Shown: piece by piece, positions 1 through 7,765 of the stretch
Position numbering within the stretch: position 1 is the first letter of the stretch
How the letters are laid out: each line of letters opens with the position of its first letter
Assembly: GCF_945952095.1 (NCBI RefSeq)
Contig: NZ_CAMFHL010000154.1
Span: 1-17,086 of the forward strand
Length of the DNA: 17,086 bases
Direction: 5' to 3'
DNA from: an uncultured Arsenicibacter sp.
GTDB taxonomy: Bacteria; Bacteroidota; Bacteroidia; Cytophagales; Spirosomataceae
The notes under the pieces: model-generated
What the model was told of the DNA's origin: nothing
What the model saw: the letters and a program-made list of their open reading frames with translations, nothing else
Database searches by the model: none
Made by a program: the position numbers and the translations under genes

Positions 1-686
1 AGGCGGCCAATAAGGAAAATATATTCTATTACAAAGGAGTAACGGGACAGACATCCACATTTCTGGCCTACACCCGGCTCCAGTACTGGTACTATGGCTT
101 TACCTCAATTATACCGACCAATGACGCTATCGATTCATTGTATCAGTCAACCGATCTGCGCCGGACGGTGAGTATGGCACGCAAGTCCGGTTCGTCAATT
201 GTTTCACTCACAACCACGCCCGGAACGACGATACCGATTGTCAATAAGTATATCGATAACCTGAGTAACAGCAACGATAACCAGAATGATTTTCACGCGC
301 TACGGTATTCAGATGTAGTATTGATGTATGCAGAATCCCTGATAGAGCAGGGGGGAGGCGCTAACCTGACCAAAGCGCTGGCCGCTATCAATTCGGTGCG
401 GGTACCTCATTCCGGTTTACCCGCGCTGACGTTTACCGATCAGGCTGACCTGCGGCAGAAACTGCGTCAGGAGCGCCGGCGTGAACTGGCTTTCGAAGGG
501 AAACGATATTATGATCTGATTCGCTGGAATATATTTATTCCGGTTATGAAAGCCCATCTGGCCCGTGAATACAACAAGCCGCTCACTGATTTTAACTACA
601 TAGACCAAAACCGGTTGCTGATGCCGTTACCGTACATTGATCTGGTGAACAATCCGAATCTGGCACCGCAAAATCCGGGCTATTAG
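1..686 (+). CDS. SusD/RagB-family outer-membrane glycan-binding lipoprotein, C-terminal part
   Basis: SusD lipoproteins sit on the cell surface over a SusC channel and bind oligosaccharides before import. The reading frame is open from base 3, so the gene starts outside the window; about 227 residues are visible. They carry the usual SusD C-terminal half: a D.R segment (STDLRR), then YSDVVLMYAE, then a KALAAINSVR segment, then the highly conserved block LRQERRRELAFEGKRYYDLIRWN, given here only in part as RRRELAFEGKRYYDLIRW. It ends in the family-typical PQNPGY. The stop codon is one base before the next start, so it is co-transcribed with the enzymes that follow. Its SusC partner should lie just to the left. 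It is a different gene from the SusD at the right end: both fragments contain the equivalent PT-x-D region, so they overlap in homology and are not two halves of one gene. Family call is firm; the ligand is unknown. Confidence 0.95.
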   Translation, partial: AANKENIFYYKGVTGQTSTFLAYTRLQYWYYGFTSIIPTNDAIDSLYQSTDLRRTVSMARKSGSSIVSLTTTPGTTIPIVNKYIDNLSNSNDNQNDFHALRYSDVVLMYAESLIEQGGGANLTKALAAINSVRVPHSGLPALTFTDQADLRQKLRQERRRELAFEGKRYYDLIRWNIFIPVMKAHLAREYNKPLTDFNYIDQNRLLMPLPYIDLVNNPNLAPQNPGY

Positions 687-687
687 T

Positions 688-2478
688 ATGAAAACTACCT
701 TACTCAATGTTATCAGCCTGGTCTTACTGGCATCCGTATCGCTCAACGCCCAGCCGCCGGTAAATAAAGGCTACACTTTACTGTTCAGCGAAGATTTTGC
801 GGGTAACAGCGTGAATGAAACTAACTGGCGTTACCGCATTGACCGGCGAACGGGATACGGCTACATGGATGGGTTAAACCTGAAGGAAAATGTGTATGTA
901 AATGACAGTGCGCTGCATGTAGTGCTGAAGCGGGAACTGATCAACGGTAAACCGGAGAATACGGGGGGCGGTATCATCAGCAAGCATAATTTCGGCTATG
1001 GGTACTATGAGTGTTTGTCGAAACCGTTTATGGCCGGCCACGGGGTACATTCCTCATTCTGGCAGCGGGGCGGGGCCAATCCGAACAACAACATTTTTGA
1101 GATTGATTCTTACGAAATCGACGCGGGTACGTGGGTGGCAACCAATAATCTGTATGTTGACCTGGCGCCGGACAAGACCATGAAGTATACCCCGTGGCCG
1201 CACCGTGCGCAGGTCCCGTTTACGTTCCGGCCGGATGGCTGGTTTCTGGATGCCTATGAGTTTACACCGGAGGGTGTCATTTTTTACGATAATGGCAAGG
1301 TAGTCGCTAAAGCGGAGTATCCCGAACTCAACGCGCATCAGACCGTCTGGCTGACAGCGCTCAACGGGGTCGGCAAAGTTGATTCGACGGCATTCCCCGC
1401 CGAGACGGTGTATAAATATTTCCGGTATTATGCCAAAGATTACCCCGGCGTCACGATTCTGCCCAACGGCAACTTCGAGTATAACCTGAACCGGACGGAT
1501 TTCTCGAAACCTGTCTGCTGGGCACCCTCCGGCACCGAAGGAGCGGTTAACGTAATTGCCGGAGATGCCTTTCGCGACGGACATAAACTGCGGATCGGCC
1601 ATACGTCGCGCCATACGGCGACGGTCTCTCAGTCACTCGAATACATTATGAATGGTTCCTACCAGCTGACGGCTCATGTCCGTTCGTCAGGCGGGCAGAA
1701 AGCGGCAACACTTCGGGCATATGGGTCTGGCGGAAAAGAAACGTCCGTAACTATCCCTAAAGCAGACCGGTGGACGACTATTTCGATACCTGTTCAGGTC
1801 TCCAACAACGCCGTTACGATTGCCGTTACGGCCGACGGGGAGGCGGGTCAGTGGGTGGAGATCGACGACATCACGTTCATGAAGCCATTACCAAACGGAC
1901 AGCAGCCGGCTAAACCAGGGCCTTATCTGAAACCGGAAGCACCCGTCTGGCAGCTGGCTATTCGGGAACCCATCGAGTTTACCGGCGATCAGAAATTTTA
2001 CTTTTTTGACCGGAATGTTGGTTTCGGGGACTCCATAACGGTGGCCTTCGATGTGAATGCCGCCGAACAGGCCAACATGGTGCCCATTGCCCGTTTGCCT
2101 AAAACCGGAAATGCCGGATGGGCCATTCAGCTCAAGGAAGACGGCGGACTCATTTTCCGGATCGGCAGCGCCGGAAATCACCATGATGTTGTTGCCGGCG
2201 GGATGTATAAACCCGGACAGGTAGTGTCTGTCAAATGTGTTTTCCGGAACGGAACGGCCTCGGTGTATCGCAACGGAACGCTGGTAAAAACCGAAAGCGG
2301 AATTACGCAGACAACAAGCGATGCAACGGCTGCCGGCCGGCTAGGTACGGTCGGACCGGCGTTTGAAGCCGTCGGGGACGTGGTGATGGAAGTGAGTAAA
2401 TCAGAACGGGAGACGGCCAGAATGAAAAACTTCCGGGGTACGCTTCAGCACGTTAAGATCTATAACAAAGCTAAATAG
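688..2478 (+). CDS. Secreted GH16-type glycoside hydrolase with two C-terminal beta-sandwich modules
   Basis: Probable endo-acting beta-glycanase of clan GH-B. An N-terminal signal peptide (about residues 1-21, ending LNAQ) is followed by a concanavalin-like GH16 fold at about 30-255. The active-site motif is EIDSYE at 138-143; this matches the family's E-x-D-x-x-E pattern, with E138 the expected nucleophile, D140 the helper and E143 the acid/base. Residues about 258-400 open with PNGNFE and end with a WVEIDDI-type strand, as in CBM4/9-like or related beta-sandwich carbohydrate-binding modules. Residues about 418-596 look like a LamG/concanavalin-type lectin domain. At 596 residues it is about twice the size of a bare GH16 domain because of these modules. 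It follows the SusD gene by one base. The GH16 family covers laminarinases, agarases, carrageenases, xyloglucanases and others, so the substrate cannot be fixed from sequence alone. Family call is good, activity is inference. Confidence 0.85.
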   Translation: MKTTLLNVISLVLLASVSLNAQPPVNKGYTLLFSEDFAGNSVNETNWRYRIDRRTGYGYMDGLNLKENVYVNDSALHVVLKRELINGKPENTGGGIISKHNFGYGYYECLSKPFMAGHGVHSSFWQRGGANPNNNIFEIDSYEIDAGTWVATNNLYVDLAPDKTMKYTPWPHRAQVPFTFRPDGWFLDAYEFTPEGVIFYDNGKVVAKAEYPELNAHQTVWLTALNGVGKVDSTAFPAETVYKYFRYYAKDYPGVTILPNGNFEYNLNRTDFSKPVCWAPSGTEGAVNVIAGDAFRDGHKLRIGHTSRHTATVSQSLEYIMNGSYQLTAHVRSSGGQKAATLRAYGSGGKETSVTIPKADRWTTISIPVQVSNNAVTIAVTADGEAGQWVEIDDITFMKPLPNGQQPAKPGPYLKPEAPVWQLAIREPIEFTGDQKFYFFDRNVGFGDSITVAFDVNAAEQANMVPIARLPKTGNAGWAIQLKEDGGLIFRIGSAGNHHDVVAGGMYKPGQVVSVKCVFRNGTASVYRNGTLVKTESGITQTTSDATAAGRLGTVGPAFEAVGDVVMEVSKSERETARMKNFRGTLQHVKIYNKAK

Positions 2479-2507
2479 TGCTCAAAACTAAGGCTGAACA
2501 ACCGGTT

Positions 2508-3629
2508 ATGAAAGGTTTGCTATCCGTTATTGCTTGTCTGCTGATCAGTCAGCTTACTGTGGCCCAGCAGCCCGTCCTTGACAAAAAAGGTTGGCTGGTC
2601 TCGATGGACAACGTGGACATCAGCGCGATGGTGCAGCCGGTGCCGGAAGCCAACCGGTTTATCCTGCCTGACTTTAACATCTGGTGTGGGTCAGTAATCC
2701 GGGGGACTAACGGGAAGTATTACCTGCTCTATGCCCGCTGGCCCAAAGCAAATGGCCACTATGCCTGGGTAACGCATTCGGAAATTGCGCTTGCCCGTGC
2801 CGACAAACCCGATGGCCCCTACCGGCATCTGAAAGTCATTTTGCCGGCCCGCGGCGGTCAGTACTGGGATGGTGCCTGTACCCATAACCCTGCCGTTATT
2901 GCTCATAAGGGCAAATTTTACCTGTTTTACATGGGTACAACCGGTAAGGCTGCTGTCAGGCAGCCTGCTTCGGCCGGTGACCCCGGCTGGTGGGAATACC
3001 GTAATAACCAGCGGATCGGGGTAGCCATAGCCGATGATCCCGAAGGGGACTGGCAACGCTTTGACAAACCGGTCCTGGATGTCAGCGCCGACAGTACAGC
3101 CCATGATGCCTTGATGGTGTCAAATCCGGCAGCAACCGTTGACGAAGCCGGACGGGTGATTCTCCTCTACAAACAGGTTGAAAAAAACGGGACAATGAAA
3201 GGCGGCAAGGTCAGGTTTGGAGTCGCCTTCTCGAACGCGCTGACGGGGCCATTCGTGAAACACCCGTCACCTGTTTTTGAGGCCGGGGACCGGGGCAACG
3301 AGTGGATGGTGGCCGAAGACCCGTACCTGTGGCACTATAAAGGAAAAAACTACGCCATTGTCCGGGATGTCGTCGGTAAGTTTACCGGAGAGACCGGTAG
3401 CCTTGCCCTGATGACCTCAACAAACGGCTATGACTGGCAACCCGCCCGTTTTCCGAAAGTGATCGGAAAAACGGTATATCAGACAACTGGTAAACCTTTT
3501 GATGATAAACTCGAACGACCATGCCTGTATACCGAAAAAGGCGTACCTAAACTGCTGTTCGGGGCAATGGGTATCCACAACCGCGAACATGCAATGAATA
3601 TTTTTGTACCATTATCCAGCTCAAAATGA
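2508..3629 (+). CDS. Secreted GH43/GH117-like five-bladed beta-propeller hydrolase, copy 1
   Basis: Predicted exo-acting glycosidase of the beta-propeller superfamily that includes GH43, GH32/68 and GH117. I chose the ATG at 2508 (373 residues) over the GTG at 2478, because it starts directly with a good signal peptide (MKGLLSVIACLLISQLTVAQ) while the GTG start adds a charged decapeptide in front and overlaps the previous stop. Repeated blade strands such as GKYYLLYARW, GKFYLFYMG and GKNYAIVRDV are visible. Conserved acidic or polar motifs shared with the paralogue at 5554-6618 are WDG (120-122), THNP (125-128), RNNQRIGVA (165-173), AEDP (269-272) and ERP (336-338); these are likely active-site positions. 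The gene is 29 bases after the GH16 gene and its stop overlaps the next start (ATGA). The exact family and substrate are not certain: alpha-anhydrogalactosidase, arabinosidase or another exo-activity are possible. Confidence 0.75.
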   Translation: MKGLLSVIACLLISQLTVAQQPVLDKKGWLVSMDNVDISAMVQPVPEANRFILPDFNIWCGSVIRGTNGKYYLLYARWPKANGHYAWVTHSEIALARADKPDGPYRHLKVILPARGGQYWDGACTHNPAVIAHKGKFYLFYMGTTGKAAVRQPASAGDPGWWEYRNNQRIGVAIADDPEGDWQRFDKPVLDVSADSTAHDALMVSNPAATVDEAGRVILLYKQVEKNGTMKGGKVRFGVAFSNALTGPFVKHPSPVFEAGDRGNEWMVAEDPYLWHYKGKNYAIVRDVVGKFTGETGSLALMTSTNGYDWQPARFPKVIGKTVYQTTGKPFDDKLERPCLYTEKGVPKLLFGAMGIHNREHAMNIFVPLSSSK

Positions 3630-5557
3630 AATTCAGATTTCTTTTTCCTTTTCTGTGTCTGACTATTCCCGGTGTAGCACAACCGGCTAAACCACTGGCT
3701 GTGCCGCTTGTCAATCAGGTTGGTTATAACCGGGGGGAAGCGAAACGGTTTGTCTGCTATGAAGCAACTGACGGAACGCCCTTTCAAGTGATCCGGCAGG
3801 CAGATAAAGCCGTTGTTTTTAAAGGTGCCATCAGGAATCGCGCAGGTGATTTTTCGGCGTTTAATCCGGGAAACGGGCAGGAGGAATATATTATTACCGT
3901 TCAGGGCCGTGAACCCTCGGTACCCTTCCGCATCGCTGACCACCTGATCGAGGGTATTTCGTCGAAGCTGGCCTATGACTTTTTTGTGGATGTACGCGGC
4001 TCTGACGATCCGGTTCACGCTAACGAAGCAAAAGTCTATGGTGGCGGCCCTTCCCGCGATCAGGGCTCCTATGGGCTGGAAACAACGTTCGAAGCGTTAT
4101 TCTATGCCTCGAACCCCGCCCTCTTCGACCGCTGGACAACCGAGCTGGGTGATAAAAAAACAGCTGACCTCATTGATCTGATTCTCTGGCACGGCGAGTT
4201 TGCCTACCACCATGTTGACTTCAACGGACCGGTAGCTAACCGGCACGGTTCGCTTGGTTACGAAGGGCAGCCCCGGATGAATTACGATTACTGGAACACG
4301 CTGGATCAGCTGGCCGCTGTCTGCGCGGGGTACCAGAGTTTTCTGAAACCGTATCTGCCCCGTGAAACCTACCTGAAGTACCGCGACGAATGCCGCAAAC
4401 GCTGGCAGGCTTATGATCGTCATAAGGTCGTCCGACACTGGACGTACAGCACGAAATGGGTGGATGAAGGCTATCAGGAATTCAATGAAATGGGTAATGC
4501 GTTCGGGCAGTCGGTGTTCAGCAACCTGTACATGTATCTTTCTGAAAAAGAAGAAGCCGACGGCAAGCCGGACCAATACCTCCGCTGGGCACAGGAAGGC
4601 GCGGAGGACATTATCAAAAACTGGGACTTTAACAATCCGCGGCATATGTGGTGGATTCGGAATGCCGAGCACATCACCCCGCAGGCACTGGCCTTTTTCC
4701 TGCTGGTTGCCCCCGACAAGGTACCCAAAGGTACCCGTGAAAAACTCATGGCGTGGCGTGATCACATGAAACAGAAAACGGCCAATTTCTGGCAGTATCG
4801 TGTCCACAGTGATACCGAATGGGCACATCCGCGCACCAAGGAGCTGGGTGGCGCACCGGCCCTGGGCGGTTCCATGTTTGCCGTGGCGCATCTGCTGGGC
4901 GACCGGCAATTGCGCGACATTGGCTGGTCGCAGGTCAATTTTGTATTTGGCCTGAATCCGGTGGGGGCTCACCTCAGCAATAAAAGTGCCGAGCGGTTGG
5001 CGATAAACGGGTATTGGGAAGGGGTAGAACACGGCTGGCCCCGCAGCCACCCCAACGGGTATGGCATGCTCGGCAAGGTACGCGGCACACTGGATGGTAC
5101 CCCGCTGGACGGGCAGTTCCCCCGGCCGGGCACTACGCCGGTAGCTGATAAACCGGCTGATGGTCAGGGCGATCATATCGGACAGAATGCTTACGCAACC
5201 GAAGGATGGGCAATTTCAAACCGGGGCTGGATGGCTACCCTTACGTTTGCCCCGCTTGGTACACAGAAAATCAGAATACTGGATGCATCGGGTAAAAAAG
5301 CGCTGACGACGGCTAAAACCGGACAAGCCATCAAACTGGAACTGACAGCCGCCCTTAACCTTGACCCCGCTAAAAAGGAAACCGGTTGGGTATTGGTCGC
5401 TACCGATGCGAATCCACCTGCCAAAGTATTCGTGGAGGAAACGGCCCCGGATTCAGGTGTTTTTACAGCTGCATATGCTGTTCCGGCCGGAAAAAAAATA
5501 ACTGTTTCCTATGGGTATTGGGGTTTAGGCGTACAAGAACAACTTTCTGTAAAATGA
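3626..5557 (+). CDS. GH9-like (alpha/alpha)6-barrel protein with N-terminal Ig-like domain and altered base motif
   Basis: Secreted protein (signal peptide about 1-18, ending GVAQ) with the domain order of GH9 endoglucanases. A CelD_N-type Ig-like domain begins with VPLVNQVGYNRGEAKRFV (26-43) and runs to about 102. A helical barrel covers about 108-545 and includes FVFGLNPVGAHLSNKSAER, the counterpart of the GH9 YVLGxNP segment. Near its end, YATEGWAISNRGW (523-535) corresponds to the GH9 NExxxxYN motif, with E526 the likely general acid and N532 retained. The GH9 base motif DAGD appears to be replaced by DQGS (145-148): the second aspartate is a serine. A further beta-rich tail of about 95 residues follows. 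The gene overlaps both neighbours by ATGA junctions, so it is translated together with the two propeller enzymes. It may hydrolyse something other than cellulose, use another base, or be a binding protein. Fold is well supported, activity is not. Confidence 0.75.
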   Translation: MKFRFLFPFLCLTIPGVAQPAKPLAVPLVNQVGYNRGEAKRFVCYEATDGTPFQVIRQADKAVVFKGAIRNRAGDFSAFNPGNGQEEYIITVQGREPSVPFRIADHLIEGISSKLAYDFFVDVRGSDDPVHANEAKVYGGGPSRDQGSYGLETTFEALFYASNPALFDRWTTELGDKKTADLIDLILWHGEFAYHHVDFNGPVANRHGSLGYEGQPRMNYDYWNTLDQLAAVCAGYQSFLKPYLPRETYLKYRDECRKRWQAYDRHKVVRHWTYSTKWVDEGYQEFNEMGNAFGQSVFSNLYMYLSEKEEADGKPDQYLRWAQEGAEDIIKNWDFNNPRHMWWIRNAEHITPQALAFFLLVAPDKVPKGTREKLMAWRDHMKQKTANFWQYRVHSDTEWAHPRTKELGGAPALGGSMFAVAHLLGDRQLRDIGWSQVNFVFGLNPVGAHLSNKSAERLAINGYWEGVEHGWPRSHPNGYGMLGKVRGTLDGTPLDGQFPRPGTTPVADKPADGQGDHIGQNAYATEGWAISNRGWMATLTFAPLGTQKIRILDASGKKALTTAKTGQAIKLELTAALNLDPAKKETGWVLVATDANPPAKVFVEETAPDSGVFTAAYAVPAGKKITVSYGYWGLGVQEQLSVK

Positions 5558-6618
5558 GTAAACTAGTAAAAACCGGCCGTTTGTGCCTGATTCTGTGTAT
5601 GCTGTTGCCGGAACTGGTGCTGGCGCAGAAAGATCTTGACTTTCAGCGTATGCTGAAGCCGGTCCCCCGCACAGCAGTGCTGAGTGATTCGGCGTACTTT
5701 ATCTGGTGCGGGACGATGGTGCAGGGCAAGGACGGGTTGTTTCACCTGTATTATTCCCGCTGGAAAAAGGAACTGGGTTTCAACGCCTGGGTGACGCATT
5801 CAGAGGTTGCCCATGCCACTTCCCGGAAGGCGCTGGGTCCGTTTAGCTTCAAAGACGTGGTGCTGCCGGCCCGCGGGGCTCAGTACTGGGATGGCCTCTG
5901 CACCCACAATCCGACCGTTCACGAATATGACGGCAAGTATTACCTGTATTATATGGGCAATACCGGCGACGGTAAAAACATGAAGGCGCTTAACTTTACA
6001 CATCGGAATAACCAGCGCATCGGGGTTGCCGTGGCCAATTCGCCGGATGGCCCCTGGGTACGTACCGACACGCCGTTGATCGACGTTAGTCCGGATGCCA
6101 ACGCGCCGGATGCCCTGATGACCAGTAACCCGTCCATAACCCGACGGCCTGACGGCGGGTATTTAATGGTCTACAAAGCTGTCGGCAAAAAACGTCCCGG
6201 CGTGTTTGGCGGGCCGGTAGTACACATGGTTGCTACGGCTGACAAGCCAACCGGCCCGTTTAAAAAGTATCCCGATACCGTTTTTAATGCCAAAGGCACG
6301 GACTTCCCGGCCGAAGATCCGTTTATCTGGTATCAGGGCGACCGGTATTGGGCGATTGTAAAAGACATGCACGGTGCGTTTACCAAAGCCGGCCGCTCAC
6401 TGGTGCTGTTTGATTCAAAGGACGGGTTCGACTGGAACCTTGCCAAACATCCACTGGTCTCAACACTGCAGATTCACTGGGCCGACGGTAAGGTGGAACC
6501 GGTTGGCTACCTAGAACGGCCGCAGCTATGGTTTGATAAGGGTAAACCGGCCGTGCTGCTGCTGGCAACGACCATTGATCAGTCGCATTCCTACAATGTA
6601 CAGGTTCCGTTGCGGTAG
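5554..6618 (+). CDS. Secreted GH43/GH117-like five-bladed beta-propeller hydrolase, copy 2
   Basis: Paralogue of the product of 2508-3629. The start at 5554 (354 residues) gives a clear signal peptide, MSKLVKTGRLCLILCMLLPE then LVLAQ, and an ATGA overlap with the GH9-like gene; the same frame is open back to 5386, but that region lies inside the upstream gene and is not a plausible leader. Shared motifs are IWCG (50-53), WDG (112-114), THNP (117-120), RNNQRIGVAVA (151-161), AEDP (253-256) and ERP (321-323). It differs from copy 1 in the loop after the second blade (no DPGWWEY segment) and has a longer segment QIHWADGKVEPVGY before ERP, which could change the binding pocket. It is the last gene of the first operon; a hairpin follows 85 bases downstream. 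Two related exo-enzymes in one operon suggest two different terminal linkages or two chain-end positions, which is inference. Confidence 0.75.
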   Translation: MSKLVKTGRLCLILCMLLPELVLAQKDLDFQRMLKPVPRTAVLSDSAYFIWCGTMVQGKDGLFHLYYSRWKKELGFNAWVTHSEVAHATSRKALGPFSFKDVVLPARGAQYWDGLCTHNPTVHEYDGKYYLYYMGNTGDGKNMKALNFTHRNNQRIGVAVANSPDGPWVRTDTPLIDVSPDANAPDALMTSNPSITRRPDGGYLMVYKAVGKKRPGVFGGPVVHMVATADKPTGPFKKYPDTVFNAKGTDFPAEDPFIWYQGDRYWAIVKDMHGAFTKAGRSLVLFDSKDGFDWNLAKHPLVSTLQIHWADGKVEPVGYLERPQLWFDKGKPAVLLLATTIDQSHSYNVQVPLR

Positions 6619-6691
6619 GAATCTTCATGAAAAGGTCAATTTTGTGCTAGTAATTGTCAACATCCGGCCTGTCATCAGCCAAAATCTAAGA

Positions 6692-6699
6692 TAACTTTG
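6692..6699 (+). promoter_or_regulatory. TAnnTTTG -7-type promoter box (candidate)
   Basis: TAACTTTG matches the Bacteroidota housekeeping -7 consensus TAnnTTTG exactly. No convincing TTG-type -33 element lies at the usual distance upstream. A start about six bases downstream would fall at the left foot of the hairpin at 6703-6753. It is the only exact match I found in the gap before the araC gene. Moderate to low confidence. Confidence 0.4.
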
Positions 6700-6702
6700 T
6701 AC

Positions 6703-6753
6703 AAAAGCAATAATCAGGGGATTTAGTAGGACTAAATTACCCTGATTGCTTTT
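6703..6753 (+). terminator. Long imperfect hairpin, probable intrinsic terminator of the GH operon
   Basis: Three stacked complementary blocks are visible: AAAAGC (6703-6708) with GCTTTT (6748-6753), AATCAGGG (6712-6719) with CCCTGATT (6740-6747), and ATTTAGT (6721-6727) with ACTAAAT (6731-6737) around the loop AGG. Only a three-base bulge (6709-6711) and a one-against-two internal bulge interrupt the 21-bp stem. The A-run on the left foot and T-run on the right foot give the look of a bidirectional intrinsic terminator, placed 85 bases after the last GH gene. Because a -7 box sits just upstream, it could instead be a 5' mRNA stem-loop of the araC transcript. Confidence 0.55.
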
Positions 6754-6776
6754 CAAAGCAGAGGTTATCAACCGGC

Positions 6777-6848
6777 CAGACTGATGTTTAACAGACAGCA
6801 TTTGGATGTGTCAGACCTGCTGAAAGTAACTGCAGCAGGTTGACAGAC
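6777..6848 (+). promoter_or_regulatory. Four CAGAC repeats upstream of araC, candidate operator
   Basis: CAGAC occurs at 6777-6781, 6792-6796, 6812-6816 and 6844-6848, with steps of 15, 20 and 32 bases. The last two are within the longer match TG(T/A)CAGAC, 32 bases apart, close to three helical turns; the second is AACAGAC, 20 bases before the third. Direct repeats of this type are a common form of AraC-family operators. They lie just before the araC gene, so autoregulation is a reasonable inference. Confidence 0.3.
6809..6845 (+). promoter_or_regulatory. 13-bp dyad followed by T6 at the araC start codon (attenuator or operator candidate)
   Basis: TGTCA (6809-6813) and ACCTGCTG (6815-6822) pair with CAGCAGGT (6833-6840) and TGACA (6841-6845), giving 13 pairs with one bulged G and a 10-base loop. 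Six T residues (6851-6856) follow and run directly into the ATG at 6857. In RNA this could be a terminator-like stem or could limit ribosome access; in DNA it could be a dimer binding site. Confidence 0.4.
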
Positions 6849-6856
6849 AATTTTTT

Positions 6857-7738
6857 ATGAGACCAGTACAGGCGATACTAGGCATAAGTTCAGCAAATAA
6901 AGTGTTTCTGACGAAGGAAGTCGTTCAACCTTATTACGCGACCGAGTTTCATTTTCACCATGAATGCCAGTTGACGTATATAGTAGAGAGTTCGGGTCAG
7001 CGGATTGTCGGTGATAACATTGAGTATTTTGATCCCGGAGAATTAGTTTTTCTGGGGTCAGGCGTACCCCATGTCTGGTATAACGACAAGGCGTATTTTC
7101 AGGGAAGTGAACACCTCAGGGCCCAATCACTGGCCATGTATGTTGATCCCGATCAGCTTGCCGGAACGATGGAGGGCTTCGGTTGCCGGAATGCACTCGA
7201 CCATTGGCTGACTGTTTCGCGCCGGGGAATTATTTACGGGGGTAAAACGAAAACGGAACTAATTGCACTCTTCAGAACCCTGTTTAACCGGGAAGGTATG
7301 GACAAAATTGCGGCCTTTCTGAAACTGATCGACCGGTTGATGAACGCTGACCCATCAGACTACCGGTTTCTGTCGAGCCCTGATTATATCAACAGCTATT
7401 CTGAAAATGACCAGCAGCGGATGGAGCGGCTTTTCCAGTTTATTTTTGCCAATTTCAGACGTGAGATTCCGCTGGAGGAGATTTCATCGCTGGCGAATAT
7501 GAATGAGTTTTCGTTTTGCCGGTATTTTAAAAGCCGGACCCAGAAACCGTTTACGCAGTTTGTAAACGAACTCCGGATTGGCTACGCCTGCAAACTGATG
7601 CAGGACCGCTACAATCAGATAGAGCATGTAGCCTATGAAAGCGGGTTCAATAATCTGACCCATTTCAACCGGCTGTTTAAGCGCATAAAAGGAGTTACGC
7701 CCCGTGATTACCGGAAACAACTGAAAACATTTTCCTGA
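6857..7738 (+). CDS. AraC-family transcriptional regulator with N-terminal cupin domain
   Basis: Cytoplasmic DNA-binding sensor, probably the local regulator that responds to fucose or a related catabolite. Residues about 25-95 form a cupin-like beta-barrel, with HFHHE (32-36) and GVPHVW (69-74) as the typical metal- or sugar-binding positions. Residues about 190-293 are the AraC DNA-binding domain with two helix-turn-helix units: PLEEISSLANMNEFSFCRYF, and the second ending in the family signature FNRLFKRIKGVTPRDYRK. The length of 293 residues is normal. It is 27 bases before the fuconate dehydratase gene, so it leads the fucose cassette. The ATG at 6857 is the first possible start in the frame and is preceded by T6 and a strong hairpin. 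No hybrid two-component sensor or ECF sigma factor is in the window, so this protein is the only visible regulator of the PUL. Effector identity is inference. Confidence 0.9.
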   Translation: MRPVQAILGISSANKVFLTKEVVQPYYATEFHFHHECQLTYIVESSGQRIVGDNIEYFDPGELVFLGSGVPHVWYNDKAYFQGSEHLRAQSLAMYVDPDQLAGTMEGFGCRNALDHWLTVSRRGIIYGGKTKTELIALFRTLFNREGMDKIAAFLKLIDRLMNADPSDYRFLSSPDYINSYSENDQQRMERLFQFIFANFRREIPLEEISSLANMNEFSFCRYFKSRTQKPFTQFVNELRIGYACKLMQDRYNQIEHVAYESGFNNLTHFNRLFKRIKGVTPRDYRKQLKTFS

Positions 7739-7765
7739 ACATACAGTAACGTTTACCACAATTCC

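Noticed and set aside
1054..1614. Open frame of 186 codons on the minus strand inside the GH16 gene
   Set aside because: It is antisense to the catalytic domain and binding module of a clear gene and shows no family motif.
2478..2507. GTG start for the first propeller gene
   Set aside because: It would put ten charged or polar residues in front of a good signal peptide; the ATG at 2508 fits better.
4097..5176. Long open frame of 359 codons on the minus strand
   Set aside because: It lies wholly within the GH9-like gene, has no recognisable domain or leader, and its composition is what antisense of a GC-rich coding strand gives.
5386..5553. N-terminal extension of the second propeller gene
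   Set aside because: It overlaps the coding end of the GH9-like gene and would bury the signal peptide that begins at 5554.
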